Part shown: in pieces, positions 39,427 to 48,416 of the stretch
Layout: each line of letters begins with the position of its first letter
Position numbering within the stretch: the stretch's first letter is position 1
Assembly (NCBI RefSeq): GCF_900625095.1
Contig: NZ_LR130760.1
Span: 62,125-126,124, forward strand
Source of the DNA: Acinetobacter ihumii
Lineage (GTDB): Bacteria > Pseudomonadota > Gammaproteobacteria > Pseudomonadales > Moraxellaceae
Direction of reading: 5' to 3'
Length of the DNA stretch: 64,000 nt
Notes under the pieces: generated by a model
What the model was told of the DNA's origin: nothing
Seen by the model: only the letters and a program-made list of their open reading frames with translations
The model's database searches: none
Program-made: the position numbers and the translations under genes

Positions 39427-40287
39427 ATGACATTAAAATCAACAGTTAGAAAAATGATGCTGGGTGCTTGTGTTATATCAAGTCTAACGGCTTGTAGCAA
39501 AAGTGAGAATTCTACGGCCACTGCGTCCGATAGTGAGTCGGTACATCCTGCTACGAAAACTTATCAGATTGGCAGTGATATGACTTTTCCACCTTTTGAA
39601 TCGATGGACAATGACAAACCAGTTGGATTTGATATTGATGTTGCCCGTAAAATTTTTGAAAAATCTGGCGATCAGGTGAATTTTGTCGATACTCGGTTTT
39701 CAAATTTAATTTCAGGTTTGGATGCGAAAAAGTTTGATTTGGTGTTTTCAGGACTGTACATCACACCTGAACGTCTAAAAAAAGTCGATATGGTGCCTTA
39801 CTACATGACACGGGAAGCATTGATTTCTATCGCAGATGCAACTTATCAGCCGAAAGTACGTGATGAACTATGTGGTAAAACCATTGGTTCACAAAAAGGG
39901 ACTTTGTTTCCTGAACAGTTACACCAAATTTCTCAGGAGAACTGTGTTTCGAAAGGAAAACCTGCGATTGTGGTTCGAGAGTTTGAAACCTCTCCACAGG
40001 CTGTTCAAGCCTTATTAGCCAAGGCAGTTGATGCTCATTATGATGATTTAAGTGTTGCAAAAAGTACCGTAGAAAAACTCAAAGGACGTGTGGTTATCAG
40101 CTCCACCGATAGTTTCTTCCCGATTCTAGGCGGTATTGCAGTCCGTAAAGGCGATAAAGAGACCTATGACAAACTGCAACATGGTTTGGATGAGATGAAA
40201 AAGTCTGGTGAATATACTGCATTGATTGAAAAATATAATTTGCAACCTCTCACTGATGCGGATATCGAAAAATATATGCCGAAGTAA
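39427..40287 (+). CDS. periplasmic amino acid-binding lipoprotein (A)
   Basis: 286 residues, family 3 solute-binding protein. A lipobox SLTAC gives lipidation at C23. The binding fold shows IGSDMTFPPFES and GFDIDVARKI segments typical of polar amino acid binders. GGAG lies 7 nt before the ATG. Probably feeds the fused permease-ATPase at 36839 through a shared promoter element. 39 bp before the dioxygenase gene. Confidence 0.9.
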   Translation: MTLKSTVRKMMLGACVISSLTACSKSENSTATASDSESVHPATKTYQIGSDMTFPPFESMDNDKPVGFDIDVARKIFEKSGDQVNFVDTRFSNLISGLDAKKFDLVFSGLYITPERLKKVDMVPYYMTREALISIADATYQPKVRDELCGKTIGSQKGTLFPEQLHQISQENCVSKGKPAIVVREFETSPQAVQALLAKAVDAHYDDLSVAKSTVEKLKGRVVISSTDSFFPILGGIAVRKGDKETYDKLQHGLDEMKKSGEYTALIEKYNLQPLTDADIEKYMPK

Positions 40288-40326
40288 GTCAATCAAGAGC
40301 GTAATTTGAAGAATGAGGGATTTGAT

Positions 40327-41124
40327 ATGTTCAAGACCGAACAAGAAATGTTTTCACAAGATGGTGTCACCGTAATTCGTGGGTTATTTAAAGACTGGGT
40401 CGAGCTTTTACGCCAAGGGGTTGAAATCAATGAGCAACAACCTGGTCCAAGCTTTCGTGATTATACGCCTGATCAGCCACAGAATCGTTTTTGGGCAGAC
40501 TATTGCAACTGGCAACGGATTCAGCCTTTTTACGATTTTGTCTATCAGAGCCCAGCAGGACAAATTGCAAAAAACCTTATGCAATCCAGAGATGTGCGCC
40601 TATTTCATGAGCACGTATTGGTGAAGGGTCGAAATTCATCAAAAATTACGCCTTGGCATCATGATGCACCTTACTATCCTGTTAGCGCTAAACAAACTTT
40701 GAGTATGTGGATTCCTCTTGATCCTATTTCCCGTGAGTCCAGCATTGAATTTGTTGCTGGATCGCACCGTTGGAATAAGCATTTTAAAGCGCAAAGTTTT
40801 AATGGACAATATTACGAGCATCAAGGGATGCAGGAAGAACCCTTACCTGATATTGAAGGGCAACGTGAGCAGTACAACATTTTAGGCTGGGAGCTTGAAC
40901 CCGGTGATGCGATTGCATTTGATTATCTCACTATTCATGGAGCACCTGGTAATTTATCAAATGAACATATGAGACGTGCTGTATCTTTTCGCTGGTTAGG
41001 TGATGACGCTGTTTATGTGAATCGTGGTGGTAAAACGTCACCCGATTATCCTCATTTAAATGCATTGTTAAAAACAGGCGATCCATTGCCACAGGATGAA
41101 TTTCCGTTTATTCCTACATTTTAA
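40327..41124 (+). CDS. phytanoyl-CoA dioxygenase (PhyH) family oxygenase
   Basis: 265-residue Fe(II)/2-oxoglutarate oxygenase. Iron ligands are H111 and D113 (HHDAPY) and H204 (TIHGAPG), and the 2-oxoglutarate arginine is probably R216 or R217. ATG 40327 has AGGG at good spacing; an in-frame TTG at 40306 is not supported. It probably hydroxylates the imported compound or a derivative. Cotranscribed with the binding protein. Confidence 0.88.
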   Translation: MFKTEQEMFSQDGVTVIRGLFKDWVELLRQGVEINEQQPGPSFRDYTPDQPQNRFWADYCNWQRIQPFYDFVYQSPAGQIAKNLMQSRDVRLFHEHVLVKGRNSSKITPWHHDAPYYPVSAKQTLSMWIPLDPISRESSIEFVAGSHRWNKHFKAQSFNGQYYEHQGMQEEPLPDIEGQREQYNILGWELEPGDAIAFDYLTIHGAPGNLSNEHMRRAVSFRWLGDDAVYVNRGGKTSPDYPHLNALLKTGDPLPQDEFPFIPTF

Positions 41125-41149
41125 TAAAGGCTCAATTTTTTAAGCACTT

Positions 41150-41196
41150 AAAAACCAATTTCAAGGCATTTCTGAGATTGGTTTTTAATTTTTTTT
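41150..41196 (+). terminator. intrinsic terminator after the PhyH gene
   Basis: A 13-bp stem with one G-U pair (41150-41162 / 41174-41186) is followed by AA and eight T. It closes the first module. The rest of the gap to 41500 is AT-rich and holds only the leader hairpin at 41461-41486. Confidence 0.85.
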
Positions 41197-41460
41197 GAGA
41201 GTGATCACCTCAAAATGGCTTCATGCTTTTAAACCTTATCTTATGTAAAAAATAATAAAGATCTGATTTTTATTTTAATGGAAAATTTAAAATATCTTAG
41301 ATCAAGATCATTCAGGTTAATTCGTTTTTTTTGATTCAAGCATTCTGCTTATATGATTTTCGTTTTGTATAAGGCCTGATTATATTGGATTCATAAGAGT
41401 GAGCTTCTTAAGTTCAATCGAGGTATTTGATTGAAGAGTGAAGTTACAATCAAAATTGAT

Positions 41461-41486
41461 ACAAGATAGTTAAAGATCTATCTTGT
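41461..41486 (+). other. leader hairpin before the flavin monooxygenase gene
   Basis: ACAAGATAG / CTATCTTGT, a perfect 9-bp stem with an 8-nt loop, ends 1-2 nt before the AAAGGA ribosome site. Candidate operator or translation-control hairpin. Confidence 0.5.
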
Positions 41487-41500
41487 AAAGGAATACAAAG

Positions 41501-42775
41501 ATGAAATTAGATCATATTCAAGTGGATACTCTGGTTGTTGGTGCAGGTCAAGCAGGCATAGCCATGAGTGAGCATTTAACGACAGTGGGTATTTCCCATA
41601 TTGTTATTGAAAAAAATCGCATTGCAGAAGCATGGCGGAGCAGACGTTGGGATTCTTTGGTTGCAAATGGTCCTTGCTGGCATGATCGTTTTCCAAATAT
41701 GCAATTTGATGCAGATCAAGACAGCTTTATTCATCATGATCAAGTTGCAGAATATTTTGAAAATTATGCAAATCGATTTAATGCACCTGTTGAAACAGGA
41801 GTAGAAGTTTTAAAAGCCTACAAGAATAAAAATAAAAAGGGTTTCACTGTAGAGACGACTGAAGGAATCATTCAAACACAACGAATCGTGGTGGCAACTG
41901 GTGCATTTCAAAAAGCCATCATTCCCTCCATTGCTCCTCAGCAGCCGGATTTTTATCAAATTCATTCTGATCAATATCGTAATCCACAGGATTTACCAGA
42001 AGGGAATGTTCTGGTGATTGGTTCTGGTTCTTCTGGTGTACAAATTGCAGATGAAATCAATCGCTCAGGGCGAAAAGTTTATTTATCAGTTGGGCCACAT
42101 GAGCGTCCGCCACGAAAATATCGTAATCGTGATAACGTTTGGTGGTTAGGTGTTTTAGGTGGTTGGGACTATATGAAATCCGATAATAGCCCACTTAAAG
42201 GTTTGGCGGTAAGCGGTGCAAGAGGTGGGGTCAGCATTGATTTTCGTAATTTGGCCCATGAAGGGATTACTTTACTGGGAATGACCAAATCTTTTGAAGG
42301 AAATAAAATTTATTTCCAAGATGATTTACAGAAAAATTTAAAAGATGGAGATCAAAGCTTAGTTGAGTTTTTAGATAGTGCCGATGAATATGTACGTCAA
42401 AATGAACTCAATTTACCTTTGGATCCTAAAGCTCGTGAGATCACCCCAGACCCATTATGTGTTACTGATCCTATTTTGGAACTTGACCTAAAACAAGCCA
42501 ATATTACCACTGTGATTTGGGCGTCTGGTTTTGGGTTTGATTATGGCTGGTTAGAGGTTAATGCGTTTAATGAGCAGGGCCGTCCTGTTCATAAACAGGG
42601 TATTTCCAATGAACGTGGCGTTTATTTTCTAGGCTTGCCTTATCTTACAGGTCGGGGCTCAAGCTTTATTTGGGGAGTATGGCATGATGCAAAGCAGATT
42701 GCTGATCATATCCAGATTCAACGATCCTATTTTGATTATCAAACAAGTCAAGATTCACTTGACCATACGGCTTAA
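41501..42775 (+). CDS. flavin-containing monooxygenase-like oxidoreductase
   Basis: 424 residues with two dinucleotide-binding motifs, GAGQAG (residues 14-19, FAD) and GSGSSG (about 172-177, NADPH), plus ATGAFQ and a C-terminal WASGFGFDYGW segment: class B flavin monooxygenase or a close relative. Substrate unknown; N-oxygenation or Baeyer-Villiger chemistry is possible. AAAGGA lies 7 nt before the ATG. Single gene flanked by terminator-like repeats. Confidence 0.85.
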   Translation: MKLDHIQVDTLVVGAGQAGIAMSEHLTTVGISHIVIEKNRIAEAWRSRRWDSLVANGPCWHDRFPNMQFDADQDSFIHHDQVAEYFENYANRFNAPVETGVEVLKAYKNKNKKGFTVETTEGIIQTQRIVVATGAFQKAIIPSIAPQQPDFYQIHSDQYRNPQDLPEGNVLVIGSGSSGVQIADEINRSGRKVYLSVGPHERPPRKYRNRDNVWWLGVLGGWDYMKSDNSPLKGLAVSGARGGVSIDFRNLAHEGITLLGMTKSFEGNKIYFQDDLQKNLKDGDQSLVEFLDSADEYVRQNELNLPLDPKAREITPDPLCVTDPILELDLKQANITTVIWASGFGFDYGWLEVNAFNEQGRPVHKQGISNERGVYFLGLPYLTGRGSSFIWGVWHDAKQIADHIQIQRSYFDYQTSQDSLDHTA

Positions 42776-42782
42776 CAATACT

Positions 42783-42847
42783 GGCTAGATATATTTTTTT
42801 CTAATTCGGTAAACTCCTTACCTATCGAACTATTCTTATATCTAGCC
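42783..42847 (+). repeat. nested inverted repeat after the monooxygenase gene
   Basis: GGCTAGATAT / ATATCTAGCC (42783-42792 / 42838-42847), perfect 10-bp arms, encloses TTCGGTAA...TTACC..CGAA pairing. It starts 8 bp after the stop codon. Could act as a terminator or mark one end of a relic element. Confidence 0.5.
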
Positions 42848-43324
42848 TAGTATGATTCAAGTTTTTGCTTACTCTCACTCTGATAAATCAAGTATCTATG
42901 CATTAGAGTAGGGTATATAGCAATCTAAAGTTGGTTAGACGCAAGGATAAATGTCTTGCAGTCAATTTATCTGCTAGTAGCTACTATAGTAGTATGGCGT
43001 ATTTGGGTTTTAACCCAAATACCGTAATGATAATCCGACTTTTCGCAAAGACGTCTTGCTAAAGTTTGACCGTTGTTAGTTATTCATTTCTTTCTAGCGC
43101 ATTCGATCTTTGTCTTTAATGATGAGGTTATATCATTGGCAACGATCAGCCGTGTACGGTGTAAAATAGTTTAGCACGACTTTTTTGATGGCTAATCGTA
43201 ATATCAAATCATGTTTGTGTTCTGAAAATAGTCGGATTGTGGTGCTTCTAATCTACAAAGTTTAATGAGGCTTTGAACAAAGCCTGTAATCATACGCAAA
43301 GACAGTTGAAATAAGGAATTAATC

Positions 43325-43450
43325 ATCAAACAACATCGGATTGCTGTATTCGCATAGTTTTGATGTGTCCTTATTGATGTGTTGATTGTGCATACTGCTG
43401 AGAGTTGGAATCAAGCTAAAGGATTATTTCCACGATTGGTTAAAGCTTAA
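43325..43450 (+). pseudogene. decayed transposase fragment, IS5-like (tentative)
   Basis: Forty-two codons with two internal stops read IKQHRIAV..., then VLIDVLIVHTAESWNQAKG and LFPRLVKA. The pattern RHIAVDTLG-x-LDV-x-VHTA-x5-QAKGL is what IS5-type transposases show around their second catalytic acid. Only this fragment is recognisable, and the ends of the element are not clear. A chance resemblance cannot be excluded. Confidence 0.4.
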
Positions 43451-43764
43451 TAGTGACGTGACTAATTCATTATGGGATAAATTTTGAGATACAAGCTTAT
43501 TACATTTGGAAACTATGTTGCTAGATAAGCTTTTAAAGGGGGATAGCAAAGCATAATGCTATAATTTGACATATTCAGGTGATCATTAGATCTTCTTGCG
43601 TCAGTAGATTTGTGATGATTTTCAGTCTAACCAAAGCTTTCAAAATCAGTCTTGAGATCTGCTCAAGTTTTAACTTTTGCAAGAAATCTAATAAAATAAG
43701 CCAATTTTCAAAATATGAAATATTGGCTTAAGAGACATCAGAATATTTGGTTTTTAGTGAGTAT

Positions 43765-44940
43765 TTAGAAGCGATAAGCCGCTGTCAGTTTAAGTAAGTG
43801 TTGTGTCTTATCGCCAATATTGCCTTGCGCAAGAGAGTATTCATTGCCGCCGATCAACAGGTCGTTTTTACCCATAATATATTCAGCAGTAAAGCCTAAG
43901 CTTTTATGATCTAAAGAAACTCCGATAATATTACGAGTGGAGGTTTTGTAGCTGCCTTTTTTATCATAAGCACTATACATGGCATAAGGTGTAATTGTTC
44001 CGATTTTTCCAACATCCTTAAATGCATAGCTCATATCAACGGTATAAAAATCGCCTTCATTGGCTAAATAATTATAATAGTCAAAAGAGCCTGCTACTGA
44101 CACATTTGGAAAGATTGGATCTTTATTATCAATTTTATGATGACCACCAGTAACGGTGACCTGAAAATTCTGATAGCCTAATTGACTGAATAATGCCCAT
44201 GCTTGATGATCACCTGTTTCATTATTGGTTTTATTTTTAACATCGGCATACCAATATGAGCCGCCTAAAGAGGCAGTGAAATCTGGATCATTCAATTTGA
44301 ATTTATGATTGACCCGTGCTGCCCACATATTTTTTTCTTGCAAGTAAGTTTGAATCTCACTGCTTGGATCAGGCTCAACAAAGTTGGAAGAATAACGTGC
44401 CGAATCTACACTTTTGCCATGATAGTTACCGCCGTCCGTTGGGAAAAACCCTAGATCAATATCAGTGTTTTTAAATAGGGTAGTATTGTAGTTAATCCCG
44501 ACATTGTGAACATCTTCAAGACCGACTTGAGTGACGATACCGCCATAATTGTTACTTTCCCAGAAGCGTCCAGGACCGAATGGCATCGGCTGTAAACCCA
44601 CTGTGATCTTATTGCTTGGATTAATTTTATAGCCGACATAACCATCAACAAGAGCAGAGAAATCACACAGTTTATCGAATTGATAGCAACGATATTCGAT
44701 ATGACCAAACATTAATGAGGATTGATAATCCAGATTAAATTTTGCAGCATCAAAAGTTAGTTTTTGATCGTTTTTAGACCAACCTTTGTCTTCATATTTG
44801 GCTCTTAAAAAGCCAGAAAGCTTAAGTTCACCTTCTTTTGAATCTGGATCTCCGATGCTAAGATCCGCAGTATGACCCATTTGGCAAAGTGCTAAAAAGC
44901 TTAAGGTGGTGATTGAAACTTTTAATTTACGATGCAGCAT
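43765..44940 (-). CDS. outer membrane porin
   Basis: 391 residues from ATG 44940 (GGGG 9 nt upstream; an in-frame start at 44982 is less likely). Signal peptide with cleavage near HTA, residue 28; beta-barrel strands; C-terminal LTAAYRF. Two conserved cysteines (CYQFDKLC) are unusual for a porin. It is probably the outer membrane entry for the compound used by this region. Family not certain (OprP/DcaP-like barrels are possible). Divergent from the aldolase gene. Confidence 0.8.
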   Translation of the reverse strand: MLHRKLKVSITTLSFLALCQMGHTADLSIGDPDSKEGELKLSGFLRAKYEDKGWSKNDQKLTFDAAKFNLDYQSSLMFGHIEYRCYQFDKLCDFSALVDGYVGYKINPSNKITVGLQPMPFGPGRFWESNNYGGIVTQVGLEDVHNVGINYNTTLFKNTDIDLGFFPTDGGNYHGKSVDSARYSSNFVEPDPSSEIQTYLQEKNMWAARVNHKFKLNDPDFTASLGGSYWYADVKNKTNNETGDHQAWALFSQLGYQNFQVTVTGGHHKIDNKDPIFPNVSVAGSFDYYNYLANEGDFYTVDMSYAFKDVGKIGTITPYAMYSAYDKKGSYKTSTRNIIGVSLDHKSLGFTAEYIMGKNDLLIGGNEYSLAQGNIGDKTQHLLKLTAAYRF

Positions 44941-45402
44941 AACGATAAACCCCAAATGATAAAAAAATAATAATTGGTCCAATATCTGGGTCAGCAGTCA
45001 ATTTTGATAAGAAATGACAGATCAATACGGGCTGATATCAGATCAATTTATTCATCAAATAGTTGATATTTAAAAATGGAACACATGGATTCATTTGCCT
45101 TAATGAAGATGAAAAAGCATATTGGGGTTACTCTATAGCTTGACCAGTTTCTCTACACGACTATATGATGCGTGGAGCCAGTGTGAGCAAAAATTAACCA
45201 CTTTGAGCCATGTATTGTTGTAAATAATCAACTAAACTCATGTTAGAACTTATACCCAATATTTTTTTTAAATGAAATTTTGAAATTTTGAATTAAGATT
45301 CGGTAAATACGAATCAAAAAAAAGTAAAAATAAAGGATGATGTTTGCGGAACTCTATTCACGTTCCAAAGTAGCTTCAATATTTTCTTCAGAGGGCATGC
45401 AA
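44941..45402. other. divergent promoter region between porin and aldolase
   Basis: 462 bp without a gene (starts upstream of 45403 are in frame but poorly supported). Contains the CAGATCAAT direct repeats at 45018-45047 around a CTGATATCAG palindrome (45032-45041). The rest is AT-rich. Confidence 0.5.
45018..45047. promoter_or_regulatory. tandem CAGATCAAT repeats, 21-bp period
   Basis: CAGATCAAT at 45018-45026 and again at 45039-45047, start to start exactly 21 bp (two helical turns), 78 bp upstream of the porin start. Likely operator; the regulator is unknown. Confidence 0.5.
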
Positions 45403-46155
45403 ATGAATCAAAAACTCACGATAAAATCGGTTGAGTGGCAGGCAAGATGTCAATTGGCAGCACTTTATCGTTTAATTGCCTATTATAAAATGACGGACTT
45501 AATTGATACACATATTAGTTTACGTGTGCCTGATGAGCCGAATCATTTTTTGATTAATCGTTATGGAGTTGTATTCGATCGGATGTGTGCATCTGATCTG
45601 GTTAAGATTGATCATGAGGGAAATATTATCGAAGATTATGATCAAGGAAAAAAAGTCAATTTGGCAGGATTCATCATTCACTCGGCCATTCATCAGGCAA
45701 AACCACATTTAAATTGTGTGATTCATACTCATACGGCAGATGGTGTAGCTGTATCTGCGCAGCAGGATGGGTTATTACCGATTTCTCAACACGCATTAAA
45801 ATTCTATCGCCGTTTGGCTTACCATACTTATGAAGGGATTGCTTTATCACTTGAAGAACGAGAACGATTAGTTAGCGATCTTGGCAATCATAAAGCCATG
45901 ATATTAAGAAATCATGGTTTGTTGGCAGCGGGGGAGTCTGTAGCACATGCCTTTCATGAAATTTATTTTCTGGAACGTGCCTGTCAGATTCAAGTGAAAG
46001 CATTATCAGGACAAACATTAATTTATCCTGATGAAGCCTTATGTGAATATACCGCAACTCAATTTGAACAGGATGATGCTGAAGGGATTATTTGGGATGC
46101 ATGGCATGCTGCTTTATCCTTAATTGAGCAAGATAAAGCAGACTTTTGCAGTTAA
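45403..46155 (+). CDS. class II aldolase/adducin family protein (B)
   Basis: 250 residues from ATG 45403, which has AGAGGG 7 nt upstream; in-frame ATGs at 45340 and 45397 are alternatives. Zinc motifs HTHTADG and NHGLLA are present. Distant paralogue of the protein at 38536. It converges with a LysR gene, leaving only 3 bp between the stops. Role in the second module is inferred. Confidence 0.85.
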   Translation: MNQKLTIKSVEWQARCQLAALYRLIAYYKMTDLIDTHISLRVPDEPNHFLINRYGVVFDRMCASDLVKIDHEGNIIEDYDQGKKVNLAGFIIHSAIHQAKPHLNCVIHTHTADGVAVSAQQDGLLPISQHALKFYRRLAYHTYEGIALSLEERERLVSDLGNHKAMILRNHGLLAAGESVAHAFHEIYFLERACQIQVKALSGQTLIYPDEALCEYTATQFEQDDAEGIIWDAWHAALSLIEQDKADFCS

Positions 46156-46158
46156 AAC

Positions 46159-47046
46159 TCAAATATATTTTGACATAATCGTGCGAAATTTTTGAATGAT
46201 CGGATCTTTGCTACGCCCGCGTCGCATGATTAATGAAAATGGAGCGCGATAACCAAAGGTCGATGGAAGTAAAACTTTTAGGCGTTTTTGATCGACCCAA
46301 GATTGGGCAAAATGTTCAGGCAAATAACCGAGATACTGACCCGATAAAATCAGAATTAATTGAGCTTCCATTGACTCTACAGACGCAGATGAATTGTTAA
46401 ATCCATGTTTAGCCAGTTCACTGTGGCTCCAATAGCCGCGTCGAACCATTTTTTCTTGTGTAATCATTTTTTCAGTCAGATGGCGTTGTTGAAATAATTG
46501 ATGTTTGTCACTGCAAAACAACCAGTGTTGTTCTTTATGTAAAGGATGATAGGTAATACCATTCATTTTGATAAAGAATGCACCCACGGCCAAATCGTAG
46601 CGATTTTCTAATACGCCCATTTGCAATTCATAAGGACTTTGTATCTGAAGTTGTATGTAGATATATGGATTTTCCTGAGAAAATTGCCCAATAATTTGAT
46701 CAATTGGGAACAGTTTCTCGGTCACAATTGAATCTAAAATGCCAATTTTTAATATCCCGTTTAACTCACCTTTGACTTGATTGCTATAGAGTGCGAATTT
46801 ATCGATTTCCTGAAAAAGTTTTACAGTTTCCTGATAGTAAAGTTCACCCTTATAGGTCAGAGAGAAGCCACCTCGACCTCGTTCGCATAATTTCATCCCT
46901 ACATTGGCTTCCAACTGACTCATATAGGTACTAATAGCCGAAGTCGATAAATTAAGTTCCTGCTGAGAGTTCGCAAATCCCTGATACTTCACTACGGTTT
47001 CAAAGATACGCAGAAGTTTGAGATCTGGAAGATGCTGAATATCCAT
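46159..47046 (-). CDS. LysR-type transcriptional regulator
   Basis: 295 residues, N-terminal helix-turn-helix (residues 8-65, LLRIFETVVKYQGFANSQQ segment) and effector domain. It is not close to the two paralogous GTG-start LysR genes of this region. It is divergent from the isomerase-oxygenase-transporter operon, so it is the first candidate to bind the 46-bp element shared with the gbuA promoter. Confidence 0.87.
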   Translation of the reverse strand: MDIQHLPDLKLLRIFETVVKYQGFANSQQELNLSTSAISTYMSQLEANVGMKLCERGRGGFSLTYKGELYYQETVKLFQEIDKFALYSNQVKGELNGILKIGILDSIVTEKLFPIDQIIGQFSQENPYIYIQLQIQSPYELQMGVLENRYDLAVGAFFIKMNGITYHPLHKEQHWLFCSDKHQLFQQRHLTEKMITQEKMVRRGYWSHSELAKHGFNNSSASVESMEAQLILILSGQYLGYLPEHFAQSWVDQKRLKVLLPSTFGYRAPFSLIMRRGRSKDPIIQKFRTIMSKYI

Positions 47047-47376
47047 AATCTAATGATCATTGAAATGATTATTCCAAAGTAATTATTTAGTTCAGGAATG
47101 TCAAAAGTAAATCTAAAAAAGAGAGCACTTGTTTGGAACTGTTGATGTGCTTATGTCAATAGCAGGAGGATCACTGCTAAAAAAATGCATAATAATGATT
47201 ATTTTAATTTCAAATACTTTTCTAACTCAGAATAAAAAATAATCTGCAATATCTGTGAGTGAAAAAGGCATCAGTTTAATTAGCCAACTTAAATCAGGCA
47301 TTAGCTGAGCTAAGTTTGAGTTATAAATGGATGGATAGAAGAAGGAACAGCATGGTCTAGGTGATCGTTGCCTGAT
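47047..47376. other. upstream part of the LysR-isomerase intergenic region
   Basis: 330 bp without a gene. Near the LysR start lie AATGATCATT and AATGATTATT repeats and an AAAGTAATTATTTAG stretch that resembles part of the 46-bp element. Nothing else is evident. Confidence 0.4.
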
Positions 47377-47422
47377 TTAGTTTAGAAAATTCAAAACTAA
47401 TTATTTAGAAATTGCTATTTAA
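47377..47422. promoter_or_regulatory. 46-bp conserved regulatory element, copy 1
   Basis: Matches 52168-52213 at 41 of 46 positions without gaps. Contains the dyad TTAGTTT-N10-AAACTAA (47377-47383 / 47394-47400), followed by TTATTTA and TGCTATTTAA blocks. It lies 55 nt before ATG 47478; copy 2 lies 54 nt before the gbuA start. Likely LysR operator plus promoter. Confidence 0.7.
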
Positions 47423-47477
47423 TTGCTGATCACTTTGGGTGATAACATCAATAAAACAGCTAGATATAGATTTAAAA

Positions 47478-48416
47478 ATGACTAAGCATCTATCTCAATC
47501 CAGTCAAATAAGTCAAACGCATCCTAGACAAAATACCATATCTCAGCATAGCGCGATGCAACTGAAAACCTTCCGTACTTTATGGGGCGTGAATACTTCT
47601 TGGGAGCAAACACTTTGTGAATTAATCAGTGCAGGTTGCTGTGGTATCGAGGCACGAGTGCCGCTAACTAGTATGGAGCAGCAAACTTTAGCCGCACGTC
47701 TTAAGGCGGCGGGATTAGATTATATTGCAATTATATTTAGTGGAGGGGATGTCATCCCAGCCCAACATGAAAGCCCTGAACAGCATCTTGAACGTTTAAA
47801 ACAGCGTTTTGATACAGCGAAAACCTTACAACCATTATTCGTGAATTTACTTGCAGGGAATGATCGTTGGCCTTTAGCACAACAAGTTGATTTTTTGGGT
47901 AAAGCCCATGAGTTGGCACAGCATTTTGAGTTGAATTGTAGTTTTGAAACGCATCGAGCTACTTCCCTTTATAGCCCATGGTTGACATTGGAAATTATTC
48001 AACAACTGCCACAGTTGCAATTTACGGCTGATATTAGCCACTGGATTGTAGTCAGTGAACGTTTACTCAATGATCCATGTGATGATTTTACAGCCTTTAT
48101 TGATCGCGTACATCATGTTCAAGCCCGGGTTGGATATGATCAAGGACCGCAGGTTCCTCATCCTGCGGCTCCTGAATATCAGGATGCATTGAAGTTTCAG
48201 CAAGATTTTTGGCAAAAAATCTGGCAATCACAATATCGTCGTGGCTATCGGCAAACTACATTGACGCCTGAGTTTGGCGCTGATGGTTATCTACATCATT
48301 TACCTTTTACCAATGTCCCAGTGGCTGATTTATGGTCACTAAATGCATGGATGGTTCAGCAGGAACAACAGCATTTTAATGAATTTTTATCTTTAATTGA
48401 AAAGGAGGCAGGATAA
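47478..48416 (+). CDS. xylose isomerase-like TIM barrel (sugar phosphate isomerase/epimerase family)
   Basis: About 312 residues; TIM-barrel family with metal-binding candidates in NCSFETHR and TADISHW and a C-terminal EFGADGY. The start is uncertain: GTG 47439, ATG 47478 or ATG 47556; the conserved fold begins near MQLKTFRTLWG (47556). I use 47478 because the spacing from the 46-bp element then equals that of gbuA. The stop abuts the next ATG. Substrate unknown. Confidence 0.75.
   Translation: MTKHLSQSSQISQTHPRQNTISQHSAMQLKTFRTLWGVNTSWEQTLCELISAGCCGIEARVPLTSMEQQTLAARLKAAGLDYIAIIFSGGDVIPAQHESPEQHLERLKQRFDTAKTLQPLFVNLLAGNDRWPLAQQVDFLGKAHELAQHFELNCSFETHRATSLYSPWLTLEIIQQLPQLQFTADISHWIVVSERLLNDPCDDFTAFIDRVHHVQARVGYDQGPQVPHPAAPEYQDALKFQQDFWQKIWQSQYRRGYRQTTLTPEFGADGYLHHLPFTNVPVADLWSLNAWMVQQEQQHFNEFLSLIEKEAG

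Larger units (their letters stand above)
42776..43764. other. 989-bp non-coding stretch with relic mobile-element features
   Basis: No intact gene. Contains the nested repeat at 42783-42847, a 12-bp palindrome (42974-42985), an 11-bp-arm hairpin (42999-43009 / 43012-43022), a 9-bp inverted repeat AATCCGACT / AGTCGGATT spanning 43032-43238, and a transposase-like fragment (43325-43450). Probably decayed insertion material. Confidence 0.5.
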
